Assembly: GCF_016583575.1 (NCBI RefSeq)
Contig: NZ_NRRG01000013.1
Span: 1 to 64,000 of the forward strand
Reading direction: 5' to 3'
Length of the DNA stretch: 64,000 bases
From: Thiocystis violacea
GTDB taxonomy: Bacteria; Pseudomonadota; Gammaproteobacteria; Chromatiales; Chromatiaceae
Shown: positions 19,100 through 28,020 of the stretch, piece by piece
How the letters are laid out: each line of letters begins with the position of its first letter
Position numbering within the stretch: position 1 is the stretch's first letter
The notes under the pieces: generated by a model
What the model saw: the letters and a program-made list of their open reading frames with translations, nothing else
Database searches by the model: none
What the model was told of the DNA's origin: nothing
Made by a program: the position numbers and the translations under genes

Positions 19100-22000
19100 C
19101 GGTCTCGGTTTGCAACTCGATATGCTTGGAGAGGTCGTACCGCAGCTTGATCTTGTTGGCCTCGTCCCCGAGCCCGCTTTCATATTCCATGTAGATCTTG
19201 GGGGCGATGTAGGTACCGACGGCGAGCCCGGCCTGATCCGTCTTATCATTGGCCGAGGGTGGGATGCCCGTCATGAGGTACTTGGTGATGTCGGCCTGGG
19301 TCATGCCGGGGTCGTTTTCGGAAAAGAAGGTCATCTTGGGATTGCGCAGGGTGCCGACCAAACGCACCCCGGCCGCCGTGTCGCCACCCTCGCGCTCGGC
19401 CTGGAGCAGCAGACCGGGGTTGCCGATCGGGCTCTTGGCATAGATCAGGCGACCCTGGGTGATGGTGAGCGGGGCACCCAACTCGGCGGCGATACCCAGG
19501 CCCCCGGTGAGCCGATACTCGCCGTCCGTGATTTGCAACTGACCGTCGCCCAGCATCTCCTTTCCGGGGGACTGCAAGACCGCCAGGCTCCCGGACAGAC
19601 GTCCACGCACCCCGAAGGCGTCGATCGTGACCTCGTCGCCGAGCACCAGGCGCATGTCGATCAGGAGCGGAAACGCCGCTTTCGGGTCCGTCTCCCTGAG
19701 CACCACGTCGCTCGACGGCGAGACGGTCCCCGCCGGGACGGATTTAGGCCGGATACGCGCCTCCGGGACGCGGATCTCGCCGCGCACGACGGCTCCCTCG
19801 GACCCCAGCTCGATATCGACGCGGGGCGACACCAGGGCGAAATATTCCTTGGTATTGGCGACCTTGAGCTTGTCGCCCTCGATACGCAACTGGACGTGCT
19901 GGCCGTCGGCATCGAGACGGCTGGCGCCGGTCAGATCCAGCGTGCCACCCCCAACCTCGGCCTGGCCGCGAATGTCGAAGCGACCGAGCGCGGGCGCCTC
20001 GGCGGTGAGGTTCAGATTCTTGACCCCGAGAGCGATCAGGGGCACCTGAAAATTCACGTCCCGCACCCGAAGCTGGCCCGTGACACCCGGCCGCCCCAGT
20101 GTTCCAACCAGGTTGAGATCGCTGTCAATGCCTCCGGTCAGGCCCGAGATGTCGGGCACCAGGGTCGACACCCGCGAGAGATTCTTGAGATCGGCCCGCA
20201 GACCGCCGCGCAGGGTCTGATTCGGGCTGGCGGGGGCCTTGAGATTCCAGCCGGGAAGATTCAGATCGCCATCAACCCGTCCCAGATCCTTGAGCGGAAG
20301 GCCAAGCCGGGCGGACAGGCCATTGGCACCCGTCTCCAGCGTCAGGCGCGTACTGGAGAAATCCAGTTCCTCCCTCGCCTTCCTGCCGGTGTCGAGCCAG
20401 ATCCGGCCTTGCGGGATCTCGACCGAGGCCGTGCCGGTCAGGGTGGCGCCCTCGGCGCGGAAGCGACCCTTGACCCGACCCGCGCCCTCGGCGGTCAGGT
20501 TCTCGGGCAGGAATCCCTTGAGCAGCGCGAAGTCGAGCCGGTCCAGATCCACGACGGCGTTCCACTGTCCGGCCTTGGTCTGGTCGAACTCCAGGCAGCC
20601 ACCCGAGCCCTGGGTCTGGCGCAGACAGAGCGGACCGGCGGCGAGGCGCGCTCCCTCCAGGCTCAACGAAGCGGGACGCTGCAAGGACCAGTCGCCGAGA
20701 TCCTTGGAACCGATATTCAGGGTCGCCAGCCGACCGGCATAGCCGCCACCCTCCCGGAGTCCGCCGGAGGCGGCGAGCTTGATCGAGAGCGGCTCGCCGC
20801 TCAGGGAGGCCGAGAGCTGGTGATCGGCCATGACGCCCTCGCCACGCAGTTCCACCTGTTCCCAGCGCATGGCACCGGCGGCCAGGGTCTTGCCGTCCAG
20901 CCGCGCCGAGAAACGGCCATTCGTGGCCAGATCCAGATCCGCCGTACCGGCCAGCTCCGCGATCCCGTTCTCCTCGAAGGCGACATCCCTGGCCTCGAAA
21001 TCGAGCTTGATCTTGGGCGAGGCGGACGCCCCCTGGACCTGCCCCTTGGCCGTGAGACGCCCCCTGGCCTTGGGCAGCAGACTGGCCAGGTCGGGCGACT
21101 CCAGGTCGAACCGCAGATCCAGGGTTTCGGCGACCTGACCCTCGACCCGCGCCTGACTGGGTCCGGAGGCGGCGGTCAGACCCTCGATCCGGGCGGTCTG
21201 GCCTTGCATCAGGAACTTGCCGGTGGCGGCGATCGGATAACCGCGCAGGGTGCCCTTGAGATCCTCGATGACCGCCGTCAGCGTCGGCCCGGCCTCCTCC
21301 AGAAAGCCCTGGCTCGTCAGCCGTCCGTCGATGCGCCCCGGCCACTCGGGCGCATAGGCGCCGGGATCGATCCCGGTGATCGCCAGCGTGGCCTCCCAGC
21401 CCAACTTGGGAGCCAGGTCCAGAGTCGCCCGGCCCTCGATCCGTCCGTCCAGGATGTCGAGACGCAGACGCTCCAGCTCCGCGCGCTTAAGGTCGCCCTG
21501 GCCAGCCAGGGCCAGACTGGCGGGCGGCAGACCGGAACCGGAGCTGGTCGCGGCCAGGTCGTAATCGAAACCGTCCAGATTGCCCTTGGACTTGAGGTCC
21601 AGAACCAGCCGGTCGTCCAGCCCCTTGACGAAGACACCTGGATTCAGATCCTTGCCGCGCAGGGTCAGATCCCAGGCCAAGGCGGGTGCCCAGGTGAGAT
21701 CCCCCTCGCCTTCCACGCGCCCATCCAGGGTGTCGAGGGCGAGCGACTCCAGCCGCGTGCCGCTGGCCGTGCCCTTTCCTCGCAGATCGACCCTGGCGCT
21801 CGGGAAGCTGGGGCCAAGCGCCTCGGCGGACAGACGGTAGACGAAGTCCTCGAAGTCACCCGACGCCTTGAGCGAGCCTTGCGGCGACTGGGCCAGAAGT
21901 TCACCGCTCAGCGGCCAGCGCAGACGTTTCCAGTCGCCCTCCAGATCGAAGCGACCGGGCGTGGCGGCCAGATCCAGTTCGCCCTTGAGACGCAGGTCGG

Positions 22001-23099
22001 CCTCGGAGACCTGCTCGGTCATCTCCAGGTCGCGAATGGCGAGCCGGCGTTCCTTCCACAGCAGATCCAGCTTGAGGCCAAGATGGCCGAAATCGGGCAG
22101 ATTCGGGGCCTTGGCATCGAGCGTACCGGCCAGGGTCGCCTCATCCAGATCGCCGCGCGTCTCAAGCCGGGCGCTGGTCTCGACCTGGGGCAAGTCCGCC
22201 TGAAAAGCCGGGAGATCGACCCGTCGGACCTGGATCCGGCCATCCCAGCTCGGCCGGTCGAGCACATTCAGGATCCGGGCCTCCAGATCCGCCTCCACCG
22301 AGCCCAGCAGGCGATGCTCCAGATCCATGCGTCGCAGGTCGCCGCTGAGCCGACCCTCGCCGGTCAAACGCGCGTCGGGCGGCAGATTCAGCTCCCAATC
22401 GAGATCGAGACCGTGAGGATAGTGACCGACCAGACCCGCGCGACCCTGTGCCCTCAGGCTGAGCGCGGGGTGGCGAAGCCGTGCCGCGAGGCTCTCCAGG
22501 CGCAGTTCACTGCCCTCCAATTGGACGGACAGGGCGGCCTGTTCCAGCACGAAACCAGGCGACTCGGATCCCATCTGATGGATCCTCAGCTGATCGAGCT
22601 GGGCCTCGCTGATCTCGAAACGCAGAGGCACGACGATCGTCGGCAAGGCCAGGGGTTCCGGATCCTCCTCCGGCGTTGGCGCCAGCGCCACGTCCAGATC
22701 CCGGACCGCCAGCCGATTGATCCGCACCAGGCCGGAGAAGAGCGTTGCGGGCGACCAGTCGAGATCCAAGGCGCCCAGCCGCAGCTCCAGCGTCGGCAGC
22801 TTGACCGCGACATCCTCCAGATGCAGCGAACCCAGCACCCGGCCATCGGCGCGACCGACGCTCAGCATCCCCGGCGCCAGCCGCTCGGCGAGTTCGATGC
22901 CGGCGCGCAATCCGCCCTGGGTTCCAAACACCACTCCCAAGCCACCCAGGACGACCAGGATCAGGGAGAGCAGGACGATCGCCACCCAGCGCAAGGGACG
23001 CCAGCCGCGCGCGACGCGCGCGGTCGGCTCGGGTTGTTCCGCCGACAGGGGCGCGGACTCTGGCGTCTCGACCGGCGGGTTCGCCTGCTCCTCGCTCAT
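19056..23099 (-). CDS. tamB: TamB, inner-membrane-anchored intermembrane lipid/outer-membrane-protein assembly factor
   Basis: 1347 residues. One N-terminal membrane helix (about 35-58, VAIVLLSLILVVLGGLGVVF) is followed by a very long beta-taco repeat region (about 60-1050) rich in LxLxG/GxxDGRVEGEG units, and a C-terminal DUF490/TamB domain ending LKFEN. TamB spans the periplasm and works with the Omp85 protein TamA; AsmA-like proteins of this class are now linked to phospholipid transport. The start codon overlaps the stop of tamA (ATGA). The Pro/Glu-rich cytoplasmic tail (first 33 residues) is unusual but not unknown. An acyltransferase gene overlaps its 3' end. Confidence 0.95.
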   Translation of the reverse strand: MSEEQANPPVETPESAPLSAEQPEPTARVARGWRPLRWVAIVLLSLILVVLGGLGVVFGTQGGLRAGIELAERLAPGMLSVGRADGRVLGSLHLEDVAVKLPTLELRLGALDLDWSPATLFSGLVRINRLAVRDLDVALAPTPEEDPEPLALPTIVVPLRFEISEAQLDQLRIHQMGSESPGFVLEQAALSVQLEGSELRLESLAARLRHPALSLRAQGRAGLVGHYPHGLDLDWELNLPPDARLTGEGRLSGDLRRMDLEHRLLGSVEADLEARILNVLDRPSWDGRIQVRRVDLPAFQADLPQVETSARLETRGDLDEATLAGTLDAKAPNLPDFGHLGLKLDLLWKERRLAIRDLEMTEQVSEADLRLKGELDLAATPGRFDLEGDWKRLRWPLSGELLAQSPQGSLKASGDFEDFVYRLSAEALGPSFPSARVDLRGKGTASGTRLESLALDTLDGRVEGEGDLTWAPALAWDLTLRGKDLNPGVFVKGLDDRLVLDLKSKGNLDGFDYDLAATSSGSGLPPASLALAGQGDLKRAELERLRLDILDGRIEGRATLDLAPKLGWEATLAITGIDPGAYAPEWPGRIDGRLTSQGFLEEAGPTLTAVIEDLKGTLRGYPIAATGKFLMQGQTARIEGLTAASGPSQARVEGQVAETLDLRFDLESPDLASLLPKARGRLTAKGQVQGASASPKIKLDFEARDVAFEENGIAELAGTADLDLATNGRFSARLDGKTLAAGAMRWEQVELRGEGVMADHQLSASLSGEPLSIKLAASGGLREGGGYAGRLATLNIGSKDLGDWSLQRPASLSLEGARLAAGPLCLRQTQGSGGCLEFDQTKAGQWNAVVDLDRLDFALLKGFLPENLTAEGAGRVKGRFRAEGATLTGTASVEIPQGRIWLDTGRKAREELDFSSTRLTLETGANGLSARLGLPLKDLGRVDGDLNLPGWNLKAPASPNQTLRGGLRADLKNLSRVSTLVPDISGLTGGIDSDLNLVGTLGRPGVTGQLRVRDVNFQVPLIALGVKNLNLTAEAPALGRFDIRGQAEVGGGTLDLTGASRLDADGQHVQLRIEGDKLKVANTKEYFALVSPRVDIELGSEGAVVRGEIRVPEARIRPKSVPAGTVSPSSDVVLRETDPKAAFPLLIDMRLVLGDEVTIDAFGVRGRLSGSLAVLQSPGKEMLGDGQLQITDGEYRLTGGLGIAAELGAPLTITQGRLIYAKSPIGNPGLLLQAEREGGDTAAGVRLVGTLRNPKMTFFSENDPGMTQADITKYLMTGIPPSANDKTDQAGLAVGTYIAPKIYMEYESGLGDEANKIKLRYDLSKHIELQTETGESQGADVFLKFEN

Positions 23100-24916
23100 A
23101 GGTCGGGGCCGATCACGATGTGCAATCGGGCGGGCGGCAGCCCATCGTAATCGCCCTGGTCCTTGGAGAGGGCGAAGGCGACATCGAAACGGACCTGCCC
23201 GATCGGCGAGGCCCAGCGCAGTCCCAGTCCGACGCTCTGGGCCAGTTCCTGCTCGTAGTCCGGATCGAAGGCGTTACCGAAATCGCCGAAAACGGCGGCA
23301 CTCCAGGGGCCCTTGATGCGGCGCTCCAGTTCCAGGCTGCCGACGGCCAGATAGCGACCGCCGACCGTCTCGTTGGTGATGGGATCATTCGGACCCAGGG
23401 CATCGAAGCCCCAGCCACGAATGGAGCCATCGCCCCCGGCATAGAAGCGTCGGCTCGCGGGCAGGGCGTCCAGGCTATCGGCCCAGGTCGCCCCCAGGTC
23501 GGTACGTGTGATGAAACGGTAATCGGTCGCGAAACGGCGGACCCATTTGAACTGCACCAGGCCACTGAGATAGGACTCCTGGGAGATCACCCCATCCATG
23601 GCGCCCATGACAGTGTATTTGAGCCGATAGCCGTCACTGGTGTTGACGGGATCGTCCGAGACCGTCTTGGACCAGGAGATGTTGGGAACCAGCTCGTTCA
23701 TCGCCCCCATCTGGACGTCATTGACGTACAGATCCTCGTATCCGTAGTCGATACCGATGTTGCGACGCCAGCCGCGTGCCGTCAGGGTCGAGTGGGCGAC
23801 CTGGAGACTCTGGATCCAGCCCGTGCGGGTCGCGGTGTCATAGTGGCTCGAACGCGGCTTGATGATGATGTAGTCGCGGGTTGGATCCTGGATGGGGATG
23901 CGGTAGTCCAGCTCCCATTGCGAGAGCGCGGGCGCCAGACTCAGCTCGGTGCGCAGCTTGTGACCGTGGCGGGTCAGGTAGCGCCGACGGTAATCCAGGG
24001 TCAGTCGTGGTCCGACGTCAGTCGCATAGCCCAATCCGACGCGGTACTTGTTGGCCTTGTTGCGCTCGGCCACGATTTCGATCGGCACCTCGTGGTTGGG
24101 GCCGGCCTGGTCCTTCAGCGGCACGATCTCCACCTCTCCGTAGTATTCGCTGCCGAGCAGACGGCCCTGCAGACCCAGCAGCACGTCCGGGTCATAGACG
24201 TCGCCGGGCTTGAAGGTGACATAGCGTCCCAGGAGATCCTCGTCGAGCAAGTCCTGCTTGAAGCTGACGGCGCCGATGCGGTACTCGGGTCCGGTATCCA
24301 GATGGAAGAGGACATGCGCCGCGTAGGCGTCCGGATCGATCAGAACCTGATGGCGCGTCAGTTGGTAGTCCAGGTAGCCCTCCGAGGTCGCCGCGTAGCG
24401 GATATCGGATTTGGCCTTTTCATAGGCGGAGTGCAGGAGCACATCGCCGGGCTTCATCGGAAAGATCTTGGGAAAGGCGGGATTGGTGGCGCCCTCGCCG
24501 CTCACCTGGTAGTCGACACTGAGGATCTTGACCGGCTCGCCCGGCTCGACCCGATAACGCGCGGACCATTTGCCCTCGTCGCCTGGCGGTCGCTCCAGAT
24601 GGTCCTCGATGTTGACGCGGTAGAGTCCGAAGGGCGCCAGCGCCTCCCGAATCTGTTCGGGGGCCGCCCGGTGCAGCGCCTCCAGCCGCGCCGCGGTCAA
24701 CTCGGCGTCATCGCGCTCCCGGTGGATGCCGAGCAGGGCCAGGACATTCGCCTCCTGCGCGCCCTTGAGCCCTTCTACCCGCACCTCCAGCTTGAGCGCG
24801 AGCGCCGGGGCGGCGACCGCGAGCTGCCCGACCAGGACAAGGGCGGCTAGAACGCGCGACGCGCGCGCCCTCCTGGCGAACACCCCAGTTGGCTTCCGGG
24901 TCGTCGGGGAACCCAT
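23096..24916 (-). CDS. tamA: TamA, Omp85-family outer membrane protein
   Basis: 606 residues. A signal peptide (to about residue 40, ending ALA) is followed by three POTRA-like domains (about 41-280) and a 16-strand barrel domain (about 290-606). Barrel landmarks are the TRTDLGA segment, RFYAGGDGSIRGWGF, where GSIRGW is the Omp85 VRGY/F-type tip motif, and the C-terminal strand ending LHIVIGPDL. It forms the outer-membrane half of the translocation and assembly module with TamB, encoded next. The stop overlaps the tamB start by four bases. The gene starts 20 bases after the CopZ-like gene. Confidence 0.95.
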   Translation of the reverse strand: MGSPTTRKPTGVFARRARASRVLAALVLVGQLAVAAPALALKLEVRVEGLKGAQEANVLALLGIHRERDDAELTAARLEALHRAAPEQIREALAPFGLYRVNIEDHLERPPGDEGKWSARYRVEPGEPVKILSVDYQVSGEGATNPAFPKIFPMKPGDVLLHSAYEKAKSDIRYAATSEGYLDYQLTRHQVLIDPDAYAAHVLFHLDTGPEYRIGAVSFKQDLLDEDLLGRYVTFKPGDVYDPDVLLGLQGRLLGSEYYGEVEIVPLKDQAGPNHEVPIEIVAERNKANKYRVGLGYATDVGPRLTLDYRRRYLTRHGHKLRTELSLAPALSQWELDYRIPIQDPTRDYIIIKPRSSHYDTATRTGWIQSLQVAHSTLTARGWRRNIGIDYGYEDLYVNDVQMGAMNELVPNISWSKTVSDDPVNTSDGYRLKYTVMGAMDGVISQESYLSGLVQFKWVRRFATDYRFITRTDLGATWADSLDALPASRRFYAGGDGSIRGWGFDALGPNDPITNETVGGRYLAVGSLELERRIKGPWSAAVFGDFGNAFDPDYEQELAQSVGLGLRWASPIGQVRFDVAFALSKDQGDYDGLPPARLHIVIGPDL

Positions 24917-24936
24917 AAGCGGACAGGGAGAGCGCC

Positions 24937-25137
24937 TTAAACCGGCTCGACGCCGTAACCGGCGCCTGTCACCGCCGCGACGAGCGCGTCCCGATCGGCC
25001 ACGCCATCCACCCGCGCGATCCCGGAAGCCAGGTCCACCTCGATCTCGCCCGCGCCCACGACGGCCGCGAGCGCCTCCTTGACCGCGCGCGCGCAGTGCT
25101 GACAGCTCATGCCCGAGATTCTCAGTTCGATACTCAC
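24937..25137 (-). CDS. CopZ-like heavy-metal-associated (HMA) domain protein
   Basis: 66 residues, a complete single HMA fold. The metal site is GMSCQHC (Cys12, Cys15), with the typical RVDGVADRDALVAAVTGAGY second half. Such proteins carry Cu(I) or Zn(II) in the cytoplasm and pass it to P-type ATPases. No ATPase or CueR-type regulator is next to it here; it is sandwiched between glk and tamA on the same strand with gaps of 37 and 20 bases. Why it is in this run is unclear. Assignment to a copper role is from the family only. Confidence 0.9.
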   Translation of the reverse strand: MSIELRISGMSCQHCARAVKEALAAVVGAGEIEVDLASGIARVDGVADRDALVAAVTGAGYGVEPV

Positions 25138-25174
25138 GCCCTTACCTCTCGCCCGAAATGGAGCATCCTGATGG

Positions 25175-26155
25175 TTATTGCGAAGCCATGAAGCGCGCGG
25201 CGCCGAGCAGGGGCGTGTGCGGCTGCATGATGACCCGCACCGGCATGCGGCGCATCAGCGAACCCATGCGCCCCTTGTCGAAGAAGCCCTCTAGAAACCC
25301 GCCCCGACGCAGACAGGTCAGGTTCTTCAGGGCGATACCGCCGCCCAGATAGACCCCGCCCAGCGCCATGTGCTTCAAGGCGAGGTTCCCGGCCTCCCGT
25401 CCGTAGAGCCGCATGAAGAGACCCATGGTCTCGACACAGAGCGGACAGCGCTCGTCCGCGGCGGCCTGGGCCACGGCGGCGGCCGTGTCGCCCCCCTCGT
25501 CGATGGCCGATTTCAGCCAGGCGGGAGGCTGGACGCCATGGCGAAACAGCAGGAAGTCGTACAGATTGGCGATCCCCGGACCGGAGACGACCCGCTCCCA
25601 ACTCACCCGGCCATAGCGTGACTTGAGGTAGGTGAGCAGCGCGAACTCGAGGTCGTCGGCCGGGGCGAAGTCGGTGTGCCCGCCCTCGGTGGCGAAGGCC
25701 TGATGACGGATGCCGTCCCAGAAGAGACCGGCCTGGCCGAGCCCCGTCCCGGCCGCGACGACGCAGGCATTACCCTGGCTGAGTGCGTCACCTGGATGGA
25801 TCTCGGCCAGGTCGCGTGGTTCGAGAACCGGAACACCCCAGGCGACGGCCTCCAGGTCGTTGAGGAGTTCGACACCCGCGAAACCGAAACCGTGCTCCAG
25901 GGCATCGGCATCCAGCAGCCAGGGAAGATTGGTGGTTTCGCAGCGCCGGTCGTGAATCGGCCCGGCGACCGCGAAGGCCGCGAAACGGCATTGGGCGCCG
26001 GTCTCGACCATGTAATGTTGAACGATCTGGTCGAAGGAACCGAACCCGGCGCTTGGATAGCGTCTGGGTTCGCTGAGAGTCACGGCCCCGCCATCCGTCT
26101 CGGCCATGCCGAGAGCCGTCTTGGTGCCACCGATGTCACCTACCAACAAGCGCAT
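25175..26155 (-). CDS. glk: Glucokinase
   Basis: 326 residues from the ATG at 26155, which has GGAG seven bases upstream. The ATP phosphate-binding motif DIGGTK is at residues 7-12; FAVAGPI, LLNDLEAVAWGVP, AAGTGLGQAG and EGGHTDFAP are the signature blocks of the bacterial glucokinase (Glk, ROK-independent) family. It phosphorylates glucose at C6 in the cytoplasm with ATP. It appears to be the first gene of the run glk, HMA, tamA, tamB, acyltransferase, flippase-like, all on the minus strand with small gaps or overlaps. This run mixes metabolism and envelope assembly. Confidence 0.93.
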   Translation of the reverse strand: MRLLVGDIGGTKTALGMAETDGGAVTLSEPRRYPSAGFGSFDQIVQHYMVETGAQCRFAAFAVAGPIHDRRCETTNLPWLLDADALEHGFGFAGVELLNDLEAVAWGVPVLEPRDLAEIHPGDALSQGNACVVAAGTGLGQAGLFWDGIRHQAFATEGGHTDFAPADDLEFALLTYLKSRYGRVSWERVVSGPGIANLYDFLLFRHGVQPPAWLKSAIDEGGDTAAAVAQAAADERCPLCVETMGLFMRLYGREAGNLALKHMALGGVYLGGGIALKNLTCLRRGGFLEGFFDKGRMGSLMRRMPVRVIMQPHTPLLGAARFMASQ

Positions 26156-26287
26156 ATCCAGTCTCCAATCCCCAGACGGCGAACGCCCTATCACCATCGG
26201 CCGGAATGATGGGCCGCGATCAGTAGGCGGGGATCATAGCAAGATGCGCGCGCGGCGGCGAAGGTCCAGCGCATTGGGGGTCGATGC

Positions 26288-26323
26288 GGGCCTTGTCCGG
26301 CTCGAAAGACGCGGACAAGGCCC
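26288..26323 (-). terminator. Perfect 12-bp hairpin after the sulfur globule gene
   Basis: GGGCCTTGTCCG (26288-26299) and CGGACAAGGCCC (26312-26323) pair perfectly around a 12-base loop. The hairpin is 23 bases beyond the stop of the minus-strand sulfur globule gene and upstream of glk, so it probably separates these transcripts. No T-run follows, so it may be a partial terminator or an mRNA 3'-end stabiliser. Confidence 0.7.
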
Positions 26324-26345
26324 TGGGGATCAAGCCATCGCTGGC

Positions 26346-26672
26346 TTATTTGGAGACGGTGGGGCTTGGTTGCGCGCTGGTCGCCGGATACGGATAGGCG
26401 TAGCCGGGATAGGCATAGCCGGGATACCCATAAACAGGCGCGCCCCAGCCGTAGGGAACCCCAGTGAATCCATAGGGATAACCGCCGTAGGGTCCGTACC
26501 AGGGCGAACCCCAGGGACCGCCACCCCAGGGACCATCCCAGGGGCCACCGCCCCAGGGACCGCCCCAACCGAAGGGACTCCAACCCCAGAAGGCGTTGGC
26601 GGGCAAGGTGCCGAGCACGGAGACACCGGCAAGGATCGTGGCCAGCAGCAATCGCTTCATCGTCATCTTCAT
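26346..26672 (-). CDS. sgpC: Sulfur globule envelope protein (SgpC/CV3-like)
   Basis: 108 residues. A signal peptide (MKMTMKRLLLATILAGVSVL to about residue 26) precedes a mature protein made of Gly, Pro, Tyr and Trp repeats: FWGWSPFGWGGPWGGGPWD, then PYGGYPYGF and repeated YPGYAYP units. This composition and order match the structural proteins that enclose periplasmic sulfur globules in Chromatiaceae. From memory, sgpC is adjacent to garB and garA in Allochromatium vinosum, the arrangement seen here; the C assignment rests on that and is less certain than the family. A perfect FNR box and a -10 element lie upstream, suggesting oxygen-controlled expression. Confidence 0.85.
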   Translation of the reverse strand: MKMTMKRLLLATILAGVSVLGTLPANAFWGWSPFGWGGPWGGGPWDGPWGGGPWGSPWYGPYGGYPYGFTGVPYGWGAPVYGYPGYAYPGYAYPYPATSAQPSPTVSK

Positions 26673-26713
26673 GTCCTCGCTGTCGTCTGTTTTACGAGAT
26701 GAGCGAAATCAAA

Positions 26714-26754
26714 GATTAGGAAGGACGCCCAGGTTTCACATTGATCTCCATCAA
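26714..26754 (-). promoter_or_regulatory. Predicted class II FNR-dependent promoter of the sulfur globule gene
   Basis: TTGATCTCCATCAA at 26741-26754 is a perfect match to the FNR/Anr consensus TTGAT-N4-ATCAA. On the minus strand a -10-like TAATCT lies at 26719-26714. Centre-to-centre spacing is 31 bases, which is within a base of the -41.5 class II geometry. The predicted RNA start near 26707 gives a 5' UTR of about 35 bases to the start codon at 26672. Confidence 0.7.
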
Positions 26755-26953
26755 TAATCGCTAATACCGTCGACTTCCCAATCCCTTGTCGGAACAGACG
26801 CGAGCAAGTATCGACCGGATCCCCATCCCCAAACCTCCGCCTCGACCCCGCGCGGTCGGCCGAGAGGTCGCGACAACCGACGGTGGATAACGGCCCTTGA
26901 GATTCGCTCTCAAGCCCTCACAAAGAGCGCGGTCAATCGAACAGGAGGAGTGC

Positions 26954-26990
26954 ATCGTCCCCGGCTATCGCATCGATCTTTATAATCCAT
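26954..26990 (+). promoter_or_regulatory. garB upstream region: consensus -10 box overlapping an OxyR-like motif
   Basis: TATAAT at 26981-26986 is an exact -10 hexamer about 112 bases before the garB start. Overlapping it, quarter-sites ATCG, CTAT, ATCT and CCAT occur with exact seven-base spacing (26954-26990), matching 12 of 16 positions of the OxyR pattern. Placement over the -10 box would suggest repression rather than activation, or chance. Confidence 0.4.
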
Positions 26991-27098
26991 TTATCGGATC
27001 GTTTTTTCCAGGATACTCTATCCCCGTCGGCCCCATGCCGGGCCAGCGAATCCCAACCCAATCGAACGACTCTAGCGTCTCAAAAGGAGAATCGAACC

Positions 27099-27836
27099 AT
27101 GTTCCAGGACCGTACCGGAAGCCGTATCCCCAGCGTCACCTTCCACACCCGCCAGGGTCATGAGTGGGTCGATGTCACGACCGATGAAATCTTCGCCGGC
27201 AAGACCGTCGTCGTCTTCTCGCTGCCAGGCGCCTTCACGCCCACCTGCTCCTCCTCGCATGTGCCGCGTTACAACCAGATGGTTCCAACCTTCAAGCAGC
27301 ACGGCGTCGACAGCGTGGTCTGCGTCTCGGTCAATGACACCTTCGTCATGAACGAGTGGCAAAAGTCCCAGAATGCCGACAACCTGACCTTCATCCCGGA
27401 CGGCAATGGTGACTTCACCGCCGGCATGGGCCTGCTGGTCGACAAGGATGCGCTCGGCTTTGGCAAGCGCTCCTGGCGCTACTCCATGCTGGTGCGCGAC
27501 GGCGTGGTCGAGAAGATGTTCATCGAGCCGGACGTCGAAGGCGACCCCTACGAGGTTTCCGACGCCGACACCATGCTCGCCTACCTGGCGCCCGGCGAGC
27601 CCAAGCCGATGGATGTCGCGGTCTTCAGTCGCGATGGATGCCCCTTCTGCGTCAGGGCCAAGGAGGCGCTGCGCAACGCCGGGATCCACTTCGAGGAACT
27701 GGTCATGAACAAGGACTACACCGAGCAGTCCCTGCGCGCCGTCGCCAACGCCGCGACCGTTCCGCAGGTCTTTGTCAATGGCAAGCTGATCGGCGGCTCG
27801 GACGCGGTCCTGGCCTGGCTGGAAGAACGCAAGTAG
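27099..27836 (+). CDS. garB: Glutathione amide-dependent peroxidase: peroxiredoxin-glutaredoxin fusion
   Basis: 245 residues with AAAGGAG correctly placed before the ATG. Residues 1-165 are a Prx5-type peroxiredoxin with the peroxidatic Cys50 in PGAFTPTC. Residues 170-245 are a glutaredoxin with CPFC (Cys181, Cys184) and the cis-Pro motif TVP (220-222). The fused enzyme reduces hydrogen peroxide and small alkyl hydroperoxides using glutathione, or glutathione amide in Chromatiaceae; the Grx domain recycles the Prx cysteine. GarB was described with GarA in Marichromatium gracile. The garA gene follows after 184 bases, so the pair makes a complete NADH-to-peroxide electron path. Confidence 0.95.
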   Translation: MFQDRTGSRIPSVTFHTRQGHEWVDVTTDEIFAGKTVVVFSLPGAFTPTCSSSHVPRYNQMVPTFKQHGVDSVVCVSVNDTFVMNEWQKSQNADNLTFIPDGNGDFTAGMGLLVDKDALGFGKRSWRYSMLVRDGVVEKMFIEPDVEGDPYEVSDADTMLAYLAPGEPKPMDVAVFSRDGCPFCVRAKEALRNAGIHFEELVMNKDYTEQSLRAVANAATVPQVFVNGKLIGGSDAVLAWLEERK

Positions 27837-27899
27837 GTCCGACACGGCCGCCGCGACGGTCCACGACCGTCACGGGGGCCATGTAACCCACGCATCCCA

Positions 27900-27924
27900 A
27901 AGGGCGCCGCCTCAAACGGCGCCC
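27900..27924 (+). terminator. Hairpin between garB and garA
   Basis: AGGGCGCCG and CGGCGCCCT pair perfectly around a seven-base loop (27901-27925 by the nearest count). No T-run follows. It may attenuate read-through from garB into garA or protect the garB RNA end. Confidence 0.5.
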
Positions 27925-28020
27925 TCCGCTGTTGGAACACCCACCGGGCGCCAGCCACCGCGATACCAGCAGAGACACTGACAACCTAAGGAATTTCGGT
28001 AATTTGGAGATTGACAACTC

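Noticed and set aside
19089-23150. 1353-residue plus-strand open frame opposite tamB
   Set aside because: A mirror of GC-rich codon use; no domains or signal, whereas TamB on the minus strand has the N-terminal anchor and the DUF490 end.
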